Shown: piece after piece, positions 31,601 to 44,404 of the stretch | Layout of the letters: the number at the start of each line of letters is the position of its first letter | Numbering within the stretch: position 1 is the stretch's first letter | Assembly (NCBI GenBank): GCA_003991915.1 | Contig: RQTK01000507.1 | Coordinates: forward strand, 56,562 to 120,561 | DNA length: 64,000 bases | From: Elysia chlorotica | Lineage: Eukaryota; Mollusca; Gastropoda; Plakobranchidae | Direction: 5' to 3' | Made by a program: the position numbers and the translations under genes | The notes under the pieces: model-generated | Seen by the model: the letters and a program-made list of their open reading frames with translations, nothing else | Databases searched by the model: none | What the model was told of the DNA's origin: nothing

Positions 31601-32816
31601 GACTAATAACCCACATCTTGCAACACAAAAGGTAGATAGATACTGCATTTTCACATGGAAAGGTAGATAGATATTGAATTTTCACATGGGACTGAAAGTC
31701 TCAGACCTTTGAGAGCGAGTTTGAAAGGAGGCTTTTGGAATCGCACTTATAGATAGGTATTGATTACATAGGTGTAAAAGGTGATCTGTTTAATAACACA
31801 AAGCAGCCTTGAAGTATTTAGATGTGGTATTGCGAGCCCGTTTGTGCAGTAGCGTTTTAAATTTGCCCATTCTTTCATTTGCTGGCATTCACTTCCAAAC
31901 ACTGTACATACTGTTTTCTTTACATTAGGCTGTGAGACAAGGGAACAAATAAAAAAATTTGTGTACCTTTTCTATTTGTTTTCAAATTTTGGATTTGGCA
32001 AATGTGCTATCAACATCTATGAGGAGAACTATGAAATGAAGTGCTGAGCACTGCTTGTGTAAAGTAATATAAAGTCTTTAATTTCTAAAAGAAAACATAA
32101 ATTGACTCAACAATCAATTTGTTCCTTCAAGCATTTGTTAAGTGGCCTTTAAACCATCCTGTTGATCTGGGTGATGCTGTCCCCTTCTGGTCCTAAATAA
32201 ATTTGTCCCTAGCTAATCACAGTCAGTAAGATATTTTTTAAAACTTTTTATCTAATAAATTTACAACTTTAATAGGCTAAAGTAGATAGCTTCAATCATT
32301 ATGTGATAGACCTGGAAAATGTCTTCTTCCTCAAATGAATTGATCTTTTTAATAAACCTTTCTGACATGAATGAGCAAAGTTGGTACATTGGCTATTCGG
32401 ACTCAAACCTCAATTGCTATACTTTAAGTTATTTAAGGATAATAAAATTAAGCCCCCCCCCCGTTTTTTTTAAATTCCTGAACAAAAAGTACTTCAAGTA
32501 AGCACTGATAACAGTCAACATGTGTAAGAGATTCTATCATTTAAGACTTCCTGTCAACATTCCACAAGTCTGATTATGTGGTATATAAAAAATGTTTCAA
32601 AGCAATTAACTTTCTACACAAGTTATGGTTTACATACTACTTTAAAACATTCATTAAAAATATGAATATCCTGCACACAATTTCAAACAAAAATTTACTG
32701 TTTAATAACAATTATCACACGAGTTGGCTTATCTTCAGAAAGTGTCCCATCACCTTAAGTTTATGGAAAATTTCAAACTTTTGTAAAGGAACATTTTTTT
32801 AAAATAGTATCAATAT

Positions 32817-32822
32817 TTTATT
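32817..32822 (-). terminator. LETM1: Candidate polyadenylation signal of LETM1
   Basis: TTTATT on the plus strand is AATAAA for the minus-strand gene, about 670 nt past the stop codon; first such hexamer in that direction. A much longer 3' UTR down to the TTTATT motifs near 27228-27240 cannot be excluded. Confidence 0.4.
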
Positions 32823-33486
32823 AACAAAATAAATGAGAAGTGTAATTTGAAACGTTAACCCTCTTGAAAATATCCTTATAATAAATAAGAACAAAAAATA
32901 ACTTGAATAATATTGTATCTGACACAATAAGTTAAAAAAAAAACCCAGAGATTTCAATTTTACTATCTGGTATATGGTGACCAAAATGTGGTTTACAAAT
33001 AAAAGAAGTATTTTAAAGGTATAAGTATTAAATATAAGTCTTATGTACCATCTTTTTGTCTGAGGTGTAATTATACTTTTGACTACCAATACACTATTTT
33101 AGGGCATACATGAAAATTGTTAACATTCAAAACATGAATATTACGAAAAAAACTTTACAATCTTTGTTTCACTCATCTATCAATTTCATGAGCTCAAAAC
33201 CCATTGAGTTATATCTATTCTGATCAGAAAGAGAATTATGCCAATTGCTTTGTTCATTAGGACTGTGTTCCTTAAACACACTAACTGGAACAGAAAGCAT
33301 TGAACCTCTACTATCAAATTTAATCAACTGTTTACTCTACTTTCATTAGGGTTACCTATATGTATTTGCAAGGAGTTTAATAACATCACCTTTAAATATT
33401 CTTTCAACAATTCACTCAGTTAACATACATATCACTTGCAGCAATGTTTTGGAAAACAGTTTTTTGTGTAAATGAACCTCCGAGCA

Positions 33487-33702
33487 CTAGGACCCTCCCC
33501 CTTGTTGCTGCTGAGATCCCTTTTGTTCGTCCTTAGTTTGCTGCTCTTCCTGGAGCCTCTCCGCCTCTCTCCTGTCCTTTTCTGCTTTCTCCTTGAGGCG
33601 CTCCTCCTCTTCCATCTGGGCTTCGTGCCGCAACAAGGTGAGGACTTCCTCCACCTGCGTGGTGCTCAGATTCAGATGCTCTTTGCTCAGAGTCTCCAAC
33701 AC
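33487..33702 (-). CDS. LETM1: LETM1 coding exon 13 and stop
   Basis: Residues 762-832. [20 protein letters not shown] matches the family's last conserved helix; then a Glu/Lys/Arg-rich coiled tail and a Gln/Gly end. Acceptor on the minus strand is GTGACAG. Confidence 0.94.
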   Translation of the reverse strand: MLETLSKEHLNLSTTQVEEVLTLLRHEAQMEEEERLKEKAEKDRREAERLQEEQQTKDEQKGSQQQQGGGS

Positions 33703-36700
33703 CTGTCACGGAATAGATACAAAACTTGTTATTTTGCACTAAGAAACTAATATACAGCTAAAAGGTCATCTTTTTTCATAAAATCATAACGATAAAAGGT
33801 TATAAAAATATTGTGAAAGTCAAAGTTTAATTTTTTCTTCTTATATCTCATACATTTGACTATGGGCCTCTATAAGTCTCCAAGTAATTTCTAAGTTTTA
33901 GTATAAATTTTCTCATTTTAACAATTTCAATTCGTGACAAATCAAAAACTTCAGGACTAAAGATTTTTATATCCAAGAGTTTGTATAGATTAAAGAATGG
34001 TCTTAAGTTCTTAGTTGAATATTTCAATGCACCTCAGACATAAAAAATGCATATTAGCTCTTATTTTCTACTTTGACCCTACTTTTTATTTTCATACAAA
34101 CCTTTATTTTGAAAAGGTGATTTTCTCCTTTTCCATTGATTGATAGTCATTTCTCTAGTTTCTATTCATTCTTACAATATAGGTATATATATATTTCGTT
34201 CAAATGTTTTTGATTTTAAGACTAAACTCTGCCTTCAGTAGATAGTTCCTTCATTGAGTCTGCATAACTGGTAAAGTTAGACATATGTCTCGTTCACTTC
34301 ACTTCTTTTAACAAAATAAAAAGGCAATTAATAGATTCAATAGATTAAACTCTAAATTTACTTTAATAATTCTAGAGTCACAAATCTGATCATTGACGCT
34401 AAGAGAACAAATATGATAAACTAAATAAATTTCAAAATGAAGCACCTCCAAAGCATTGCTGATGTCAATGATTCCATCTTTATCTTGATCCAAGACCTCA
34501 AACATCCGTCTCAGTTTTGTGTCATCTGGAACTTTCTGCAGTCTTTTGAGAGCATCTAGCATTTCATTGATGCTGATGATGTTTGATCTGATAAAAGTAT
34601 GAATTAAATGACATAATACACATCCATAAAATAGCTTTTGAGGATATTGTGATATTGTATTAAAAAAAATGCTGTCCTTGTAACACACAGGATTTAAGGA
34701 AAAAGTAATTTTCTGTTTCTTGTTTTATATCAGATTAATTTAAATTTTTTTTTATCAAATATTGCTTGCTCAAGAAAAAAAACAAAAACTGCAGAACTTG
34801 ATGAACTGTTTGCCTAATTTTATTTTCTCTAGTTAAAAAAAAATACAAAAGGAATTTTGTGAAGCTACATTTACACAGATCTTTTCAAACCATGGGCACA
34901 CAAAAAATAAACATAATGTTTTATATAAAACTTCAATAATTATGTAAGTAATGATCAATCATTTTATTATACAGCTATTAAAATTAATTGAGCACTTTTC
35001 TTCACTCTTACTAAAAACTATTGTATATATATATCTATATATTTACCTGTACTGATCAAAGGTTGCTTGGTCCCGCTTGAGGTCCACTCCTTCCTCGCCG
35101 GCTCCCATTCTGAGTTCGACAGCATCCATCTTCTCCCTGATGTCGCTCTTCTCCTCCTTGAGCGTGTCCATAACGGTGTCCAGACGCTCGATCATGCGGT
35201 CGACCTTCTTGGCGAGGCGGCGTGCGGCGATGGACTCCATGTACTTGTGCTCCTCCTCGCCACAGACGACGGCCACGTCCTTCAGGTCCTCCAGATCCTG
35301 AGGTCACAGACACACACATAATCTCATGCCTTTCTACATGTACATATAATACAATTATTTTTAATCTCTTTACAAAAATAAAAATAAACAGTATAAAAAA
35401 AAAGAGGACATAGTATTAAAAAAAAAATTGTGAAAGTTAACATAGCTAAATCCAGGCAGGTAATATTTGTAGAAAAAGAAGAACTCAAAACCAAAAAGAA
35501 TTTGATTAATTCAATTTTGAGTCCTGAGAGAATAATATTCAATGGATATGTAGGCAATAACTTCCAATCACAAAAACATTGAGTGATCGTAGATCTGCCG
35601 ACCTAAATTTTGAGTAATATCAATTGTCACTTGGAGTAATTTTCGGATTATCGTAGTAATAAAATGCAGGACACATGCACATGCGGTATGAGAATCCTTA
35701 AAACCTAAAAAGAAATTGAACGTGTTGCCTCCTTGACAAAATAGCACTGCTTTTTACAAAGATATAAAAGACAAAAAAAAATTGAAATGTATTATCTTGA
35801 TGGTTTGGAAGAGTACATATAAAGAATTAGTAAAACTGATTAAATTAAAGATCATTAGGAGTAAATTGCAAATAAAAAAAATTTCAAGGGTTCACCAATT
35901 ATTTTTTTTTAATGGAAAGATTTAATGCATAAAAAAATCTTGGATACTATAAGAAAGGAAATTTTCTTTTACAAAACCTGTTATAATGGTATCTGTCACT
36001 GAGAGCCAAAGATAAATTATACAGTTAACCATAGAGAGCCTAATAAATCTATGATTTGTAAATTGAACTGTACAGTAATAGATTTATGCCCCAATGATCG
36101 AACTTTAATCTGGAGAAGAAAATGTAGATCTAGATAATTACAATATTAGATGATCTTCTATTAGACTAAGTGTGAATCATTGAATGCCTGTCGGTGCCAC
36201 ATGCCAAAGCCTTGAGAATGTCTTGATTCCTCATTAGATTCTAGACGAAACATTGTTAAGTATCTATATGTACGTGATCCATGTACACGATATCATACTT
36301 GGGCTTTAGTTTGGTTCAAATGATGCTCCCTATATCTTGTTACTAGTTTTAAGCCCAACCTGCCCTGTGTCATCAAGCGATGGATAAACAAGAAAGGCAA
36401 CCTTCCACACACTAAAATCTGAGGCGGGGTCACCTCTTTCAAGTTATCTCATCGCTTGCATGTGGGCGCAACATGCACATCCCTATGCACCAATCACAAG
36501 CACCAGTCACATAGAGTTGGGTCATAGACCACAGGAACGTGAAGCACGATGACTGATTGTTCAGAGAGGAACACAAAAAAAGGTAAAATAATATAATGCT
36601 CTAGCAAAGCTAAAACGCATTCACTGATACCTTCAAAGTAGAAAGATATAAAAACCAGTGACAAACTCTTCTGGTTATATAAGAACCATGACCGTCTAGC

Positions 36701-39278
36701 CCACATCATATTTAACTGAGATCTTATATGGCGAATCTTTTAATTGTTCGACTTATAACAGTCACTGTTACATATTAAATTCAGTAATCAATGCAAATTG
36801 ATTACTTTGCCATGCAGACATCAACTGTGTATTACGCTGTTGAACACAACCCAAACAAAAAATTATGATCGAACGTCGGTATTAAAAAAAGTTAATATAT
36901 GTTAAATCAACGACTAAAACTTATAGTAATAGAAATTGTATTAAATAAGTGAAAACGAAAGCACCTTATAACGGAGTCTATTTTGTTGGGCCACATCTGA
37001 ACCAGTGGTTATAAACTGAAGTTATAGACTGTTCTATTTTCAACTCGCCGTAAGGACCGCCGGTAATGTGTAATTTGCCACACTTTGGCGTAATAAATTA
37101 CGCCCTAAGCGTAATATTGGCAGGTCTGGTGACAGCATGTAACTTGAAGTGAAAAATAATCCACTTAACTTATCAATCAAATCAAATATGATTATCTAAC
37201 AAATTCTTAACATAAATATATTTTGAATCAAATATTTGTCTTTTCTTAATTGGCTATTCAATCCCCTATAACGAAAAGTGCTAGTTCACACCAGAGATGG
37301 TGTAAAATGAAGAGAAAAACCATTCCTACCTCTTTGTACTCTGAGACTTCATCCTTGAGCCCTCTCAGTGCGTCCTGCTCAATGTTGATCTTGCGTTCCT
37401 TGGCAATCTCCGCGAGAACAGACTCCATCTCATCGATATCTTCAGTGGTGATTTCATCTTCAGCCTCTCCTCTCTCAGAGTCTGACGCCTCTATGGCCTC
37501 AGCTTGATCAATTAGAACTAGGGGAGATAAACAAACAGTAGGTAAAGAAAACATCTTGGTATTTTCAAGAGTAAACAAAGATAAACATTCAGATTAAGGT
37601 TAACTACTATCATATGTCGCGGGACCTCGGTCGGGCTCCGACTTTTAAATAGTCAAAATGGATATTTGACAAAGGAGAAATACATCTCAAAGAAAAATTC
37701 TCATTTTAATTATTTTAATGCAAAATTTTTTTAATGTATGAAAAGGTTTAAGGATACCTACAGTACAGCTACTTCCCAGTCAAGCTGTATTTTCTTTATA
37801 ACTGTTATATTACGTAATCCAATGTGCAGTTGCTAAAGCCCCTGAGAGCAATACTGAGGAAAGTGATGAGTGTCTCAAGGCATCTGCTGCCTATGAGTTT
37901 TAATCTCTAATCTTCAAGCCAACTTCCACTCACTCAAGGCAAAATGTAACAGGCTACAAGTTTATATGATAAACACTCCTCTCAAGGTTTCTGTTTATGA
38001 GAACTATTCTAAGTAATTATTTCTATGAAAACAAAGAGCAAATGTGACAGAGGAGTTCCTTACTTGATACTTGGCAGAATACCATGCTTTCAATTCTATG
38101 CAGAAATCATCCCCTATTGTGGCTTCAACACTGACTGCACCATTTTGTTCTGAGTTCCATTAACCTTGTACTGTCTCAGTGTTTTCTGACTCCTTACTCT
38201 CTTTGCTCAGTTATGTGTCTATTCTATCTAGTTATACCTCAGTCCTGAATACCCTTTCAAACAGAATTGACTCTGTAGATTTATTTAAGGGAGAATTCTA
38301 CTGAACAATCAAAAGTCTTGATTCTAAATACTTTCTTAATGCCCCCATTCACATAGTTTTTATGCATCTAAAAAAAAAACAACAAAAAAACACACACACA
38401 TTCGGCTCAGAATCCTACGATTACAGTTTCAAGGCCAAAGTTGATTCTTTTCAAACATAAAAAAAAATACTGGAATCTTACGAATGTATTAATGATGTGA
38501 CATGGGGGAAAAGTACAAAGAGGCAAATAAGAAAAGAAGACATGAAAATGAATCTTACGCTCATCGGGGGAAGGTTCCATCAAGCGAGCACCTCTGTCTG
38601 CCTTCATCATGGTCACCTCGGCAGCCTTGGCCTCAGCCTCTTCTCGCTCCTGCTGCTGCTCCATGAGCTGCAAGGCAAGACGCATACACATACACACAGT
38701 GAGTTCAGTAGTCTAACATACACACAGTGAGTTCAGTAGTCTAACACACAGACAGTGAGTTCAGTAGTCTAAAACACAGACAGTGAGTTCAGTAGTCTAA
38801 GACACAGACAGTGAGTTCAGTAGTCTAAAACACAGACAGTGAGTTCAGTAGTCTAAGACACAGACAGTGAGTTCAGTAGTCTAAGACACAGACAGTGAGT
38901 TCAGTAGTCTCAAACACAGACAGTGAGTTCAGTAGTCTAAACACAGACAGTGAGTTCAGTAGTCTAAACACAGACAGTGAGTTCAGTAGTCTAAAACACA
39001 GACAGTGAGTTCAGTAGTCTCAAACACAGACAGTGAGTTCAGTAGTCTACACAGACAGTGAGTTCAGTAGTCTAACACAGACAGTGAGTTCAGTAGTCTA
39101 AGACACAGACAGTGAGTTCAGTAGTCTCAAACACAGACAGTGAGTTCAGTAGTCTAAGACACAAACAGAGAGTTTGGTAGTTTCACACACACACACAAAC
39201 ATATAGTTCAGCAGTCTCACAAAAAGACACACAGATAATTCAGCAATCTCACACACAGAGATGGTTTAGTACTATAAG

Positions 39279-39333
<55 letters not shown>

Positions 39334-39400
39334 TTTTCTTCTCTCTCTCTGCCTCTCTTTCTTCACATCGCTCCCTGTCTCTGTCTCTGTCTCTCTCTCC

Positions 39401-39454
<54 letters not shown>

Positions 39455-39724
39455 TTTCTCACATACACTCAGATAGTTAAGTAGTCTCTCTCACACATGC
39501 ACACACACATAGTTAAGTTGTCTCAAACACACACACACACACACACAGTTAAGTTGTCTCAAACACACATACACAGTTCCATAGTCTCACACACAAACAC
39601 ACATAGATAGTTCAGGTCTCTCTCTTTCTCTCTTACATACACACACACAGATTTAGTTAAGTAGTCTCAAACACACACAGACAGATCAGTTGTCTCACGC
39701 CAAACGCACACAGATAGTTCAGTC

Positions 39725-39781
<57 letters not shown>

Positions 39782-42700
39782 TCTCTCTATTTCCCTGTCA
39801 CACACGCATAGATAGTTCAGTGGTCACACACATACACATAGTTCAGTAGTCACATACATATACATACACACAGATATTGTTCAGAGTTATTGGACCAAAT
39901 GGAACATAATGGTTTTTTTTTGTTTTGTTTTTTTTAATACAGTGAACCTTGGATATAGCAAGCTGCCTGGGGCTCTAAATAAATCCTTCATGAGCTATAA
40001 AGACAGCCATGGTTGAATTCCGTGGAGTATCCAAATTTAAATGGATGTATTTTAAATAGTCGTTTCATGTGATTAAAATAAAAGTCGCTCTTAGCTCAAA
40101 ATTGTCAAATTCTTCACTCATTAGACAGAGATGTTAACTAGGACTCAAAGGTGAAAAGCATATACTTGGTTGCAGCCAAAGTGTCCATGGTTTTGACGTA
40201 AAAGGTTCACTTTAGTTTAAAATAATTGATTGAAAAAAATGATCCTCTTGAAGAGAAAATGTTTAAACTGTATTTTTATATTTATCAGAAAACAGAAAAA
40301 TGTCAAGATCTCACTCAAAATCTTAGAATCATCATAGCAAAAATAGAAAATAAAAAGAATAATGTATTTCGACTTATCTGGTAATAGTTCTCTCTAGCAG
40401 ACTCCCTGTGGATCGTAAAAGAACCATATAAACATATGACAACATGGCCTACCTCACGACGCTTTCTTGGGTCCATCTCCACAGCGAACTGGCTATCTGT
40501 GTGCATGGGCATCTCAATGCGAGCTACAGGAATATCCTTCCCCCTCCCTCCTACCTTGGCCTCCCTCTCCTTCTGCTCTTTCTCAGCAGCGATGATTGCT
40601 TCCTCGTGCTTGATGATGTCCAGCTTGGTCTTGTTATCTACAGCTTCACCAGACATCTCGGCGGCCTTCACCTTCACTTCCGCAGCCTGGTCAAGATACA
40701 GTACACAGCAGTTGTAAACACAAAATGTCCAGTATGGGCTTTTCTGACACAATGCAAAGTCTTGAATATCAAATAACATAGAGAATTAACTGTTTTAGAA
40801 TGGAACAAGAGCTAGGAACAGGGATCACAGTGAAAAAAATGTTCAACCCCCGAACTTTGCTGTATAATTTGAACGGATTTACATCAGCTCATCAGTTTGT
40901 TGTCCTTGTAAACACAAACCCTATGTTCTAATAAGCTTGTTTTAAGCATAAAAAGAAATAATGAAGCATGCAAAGAGACACTTATTTTATCCACCTGTTC
41001 ATTTCATTCATTCTGTTTTATCTCATTCCTGACTTATGCAATATCAGGGTTGATAGACCTTTAGACCTGTACATGTTATTGATATATCTAATGCTTTGAA
41101 ATATAGCCTTTCATTACTCTATATCTAGATATCAGACATTTTATTTGTGCACACATTTTTAATTATGGCGGAATGAACGGAATCGTCAACCTTCTATAAA
41201 ATGAAAATTACAATAATACAGCTTAGTAGTTAGTCTTCAAAAGCCTATCACTGATTGCCCCTGAAATCGCTTAAACGTGAGAGAGGTACATGTATACAGT
41301 TAAAAATGCAGATCTAGATATAAAAATAGAATTACTAAATAGAACTCTCAGGCTTAATAATCACACGCTTTATTCACAAATAGAACTTTATTCGAGACCT
41401 TTATCCATTGTTGAAAATAACAGCAAATCAGAAGGTAAGGATAGAATGATCACCGAGATTGGTGTTGTTTGGACGAATAAAGTAAAAAAAAAAAGACATG
41501 ACAAAAGCAGGCTATGGATGGGTCAACTTGGAAAAAAAGCCCAACATAGAAATGAATAGCACTCTCTGATTGCAAGGTATATATACCTTGCCAAGGGTGG
41601 AGGGCACTGATGATATTGAGAAGTAGTTTAGCTCGAATGAGAGCAATCTATCAGCTAAAGTTATACCCCAAAAACCTCATTTGGGGAGATTTAAAAATTA
41701 TTACTTTGTGCAAGATCAATTGCATATTGGATTCTTACCAAAGTTATCATTCTCTAAAAAGACATGCACAATAAATTTTACTCCCACAATGGTTGCCAAT
41801 CATAATTTTAAATACTGAGTTTGATACAGAGCTTCAAATTTGCTGAATGTCACTTACAAAAGCAATCACGGTTGTTCTTTAACTAAACCAACAAAAACAA
41901 GGCAACACTTACAGCAGTCTCAGCCAACTGTGTGATGGTTGCCCCGATCTTCTCTTCAGTTGACAAGGTCTCGGGCAGATAGAGAGCCCTGGACAAGAGG
42001 AGCAGGGACGTAGGAATTTTCTCCTCCAGGTGGAGCTGAAGCCACTGCTGCATCTGCTCCCTGAGTCGATCCTCGGACAATCCGAGAGCCCTCATTCCAC
42101 GCGCTCGACTGGCACTCTGCAGTTCACTGATACTCAGCGTCTCGAGCCCGTCTTTCTGGATCATCTTTACAACAACGTGAAAACAACCAAATGTAAATTT
42201 CTGTTATTTTTTAGAAAATCTTTTACAAAACGTAAAATGAAATATTTAGAACACACAATCACAAACAAAATATGCTCACTAAAGAAAACAGTAAGATGTG
42301 ACTTGTCAAGTCCTTCACGACGGGAACTGACGGAACAGTTGAGCGTGCGTTCAACGAGCTAACTGACACCTGCCAGAGTTGCTTGCTCACAATCTTTCTT
42401 ATGGTGGTTGACTGGGTTATGAGACAGTCTACAACAGGTCGAAGGACGGGTATCCAGTGGACCTTCATGATGCAGCCAGAGGATCTTGATTTTGCAGACG
42501 ACATCAGCCCTCACTCCCAAAAGCAACAGGATGCCCATGTGGCAGAAGAAGCCGGGAAAACTGGACTCCAGAAAAACATCAGAATGACTGAAGCCATGAA
42601 AATCAACAACAAACAGGCTAATGCATTGCGACTACATGACGAAAACATTGAGGAGATTGACAAATTTGTCCATCTTGGTAGTGTTATTAGCAAAGACTGG

Positions 42701-43640
42701 GGCACAGATGAAGAAGCCGAATCAGGTACGCCTTCAACACCCTCAAACCAATCTGGAGGTCTACAGCACTATCAGTCCGAAACAAGATGCAGATCTTCAA
42801 TACACTGTACCAAAATGAAGTCAATCCTACTTTATGGCTCTGAAACATGGTGCGTGACCAAGAATAGCACCACAAAACTACAATCATTCATCAACAGATG
42901 CCTCAGCAACATCCTCTGAAGTTGTCTCAAACAAAGAACTCTGGGCCAGAGCAAAGCAAACCCCCATCGAGACAGTGATCACACGTAAATGGGGTTGGAT
43001 AGGCCACACACTTCGAAAGCCTGTATCCAACATCATAAGGCAAGCTCTGGAGTGGAATCTTTAAGAAAAAAAAAGGGTTGGACGTCCGAAGCAGACTCGG
43101 CAGAGAAGCACTGACGCTGAGTTAAAAGCCGCTGGTACCACATGGGCCGAGCTGAAGAGGACCAGCTAAAACCACGTGCAGTGGAGGGGAAATGGTGCAG
43201 CCCTATGTTTCACAGGAATCAACAGGCTTAAACTAAACAAACCCTAACAGTATTGTCTCCTGAAAATCAACCAAGAGAGTAATTGACATGCAATGAACAA
43301 ATGAGAAAGAATGAAGACTTAACAACGAATTAAATGAAGGCACTTTGCGTAATTGTTCAAGCCCCAATTACTCTTCAGTGATTAGATGCCCAGTTTCTCG
43401 TAACTAAACGATTGTGCCCACCCATGATTATCAGTCTAAAGCAGACAGCTCCATATAGACCTCTTTGATTTTCAAGCCGCTAGATTTAAAGGTGCCGGGA
43501 GTTCACATGAAGAAATTTCTTTGATTTAGCACCAGTTGTCTCTGCTGAAGTGAAAATTATTTGATTTGGCTAGTTAAAATAAAAAATTTGTTTGGATTGG
43601 AGGTTGTGCACTCTTAGAACACCGCACCTGTGAAGATGAT

Positions 43641-43680
<40 letters not shown>

Positions 43681-44321
43681 GATAAAAACAAAACAACAAA
43701 AAAACCCCCTCAAAACACTGTACATACTTCATGTAAAAACTTAAAATGTTAAAAAAATACCTTGTCATCAGCAAGTAAGCTGCGTAGTTTCATCTGCAGA
43801 ATGAACCTGAGCAGAGCGTCACTTCCGATGGGCGTGATGTTCAGCATGATGCAGCAGGCCCTCAGCTGGTGCCGAGTCAGGTTATCCAAAGTAATTTCAT
43901 CCTCAAATAACTTAGCAAATTTCATAATGTCTTTCGTGTTGGGTTTGGTGCCTTCACTTCTTATCTGAAAAGAATAAAACAAAATTAATGTTACGAAAAC
44001 CTGAAATGTTTTTTGGCTTTAAAATTATTAAAACAGGCATGTACCAGAAAAATTAATTGTATGTGTATGCATCATAATAATTTGCACCGAAAAATTGCAA
44101 CAGTAAGCAAATCCTACAGGAATTGTTAGACTTTTTACAAATGAACCACATAATCATCAAATTCAAATCATTATACTCAGTTGAGCCTTAAAACAAATTA
44201 AGCTTCAAAATAACCAACACAAAAATGGGAACCTATAGCAGAATTTTTTCGAAGCAAACAAAACTACAAAATTTAAGATCATGTATAGACAATGTGAATA
44301 TGTAATTCTTTTGATTAGGAA

Positions 44322-44404
<83 letters not shown>

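Larger units (their letters stand above)
24270..33486. other. 9.2-kb gap between convergent genes, probable 3' UTRs
   Basis: I find no spliced gene here. The P5CS 3' UTR starts at 24270, and the first AATAAA on the plus strand is at 25405-25410 (others at about 25868 and 26889). From the other side, the LETM1 3' UTR begins at 33486, and its first AATAAA (minus) is at 32817-32822. Open frames here are short and compositionally unremarkable. Repeats at 25152, 30690 and 31302 are listed separately. Confidence 0.5.

Noticed and set aside
31259-31654. 131-codon minus-strand frame with internal repeats (LFPQNWLESKCG)
   Set aside because: The repeats are the 80-bp minisatellite translated; copies also read in other frames.
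42030-42362. Plus-strand frame across LETM1 exon 7
   Set aside because: It is the antisense shadow of a well-supported exon.
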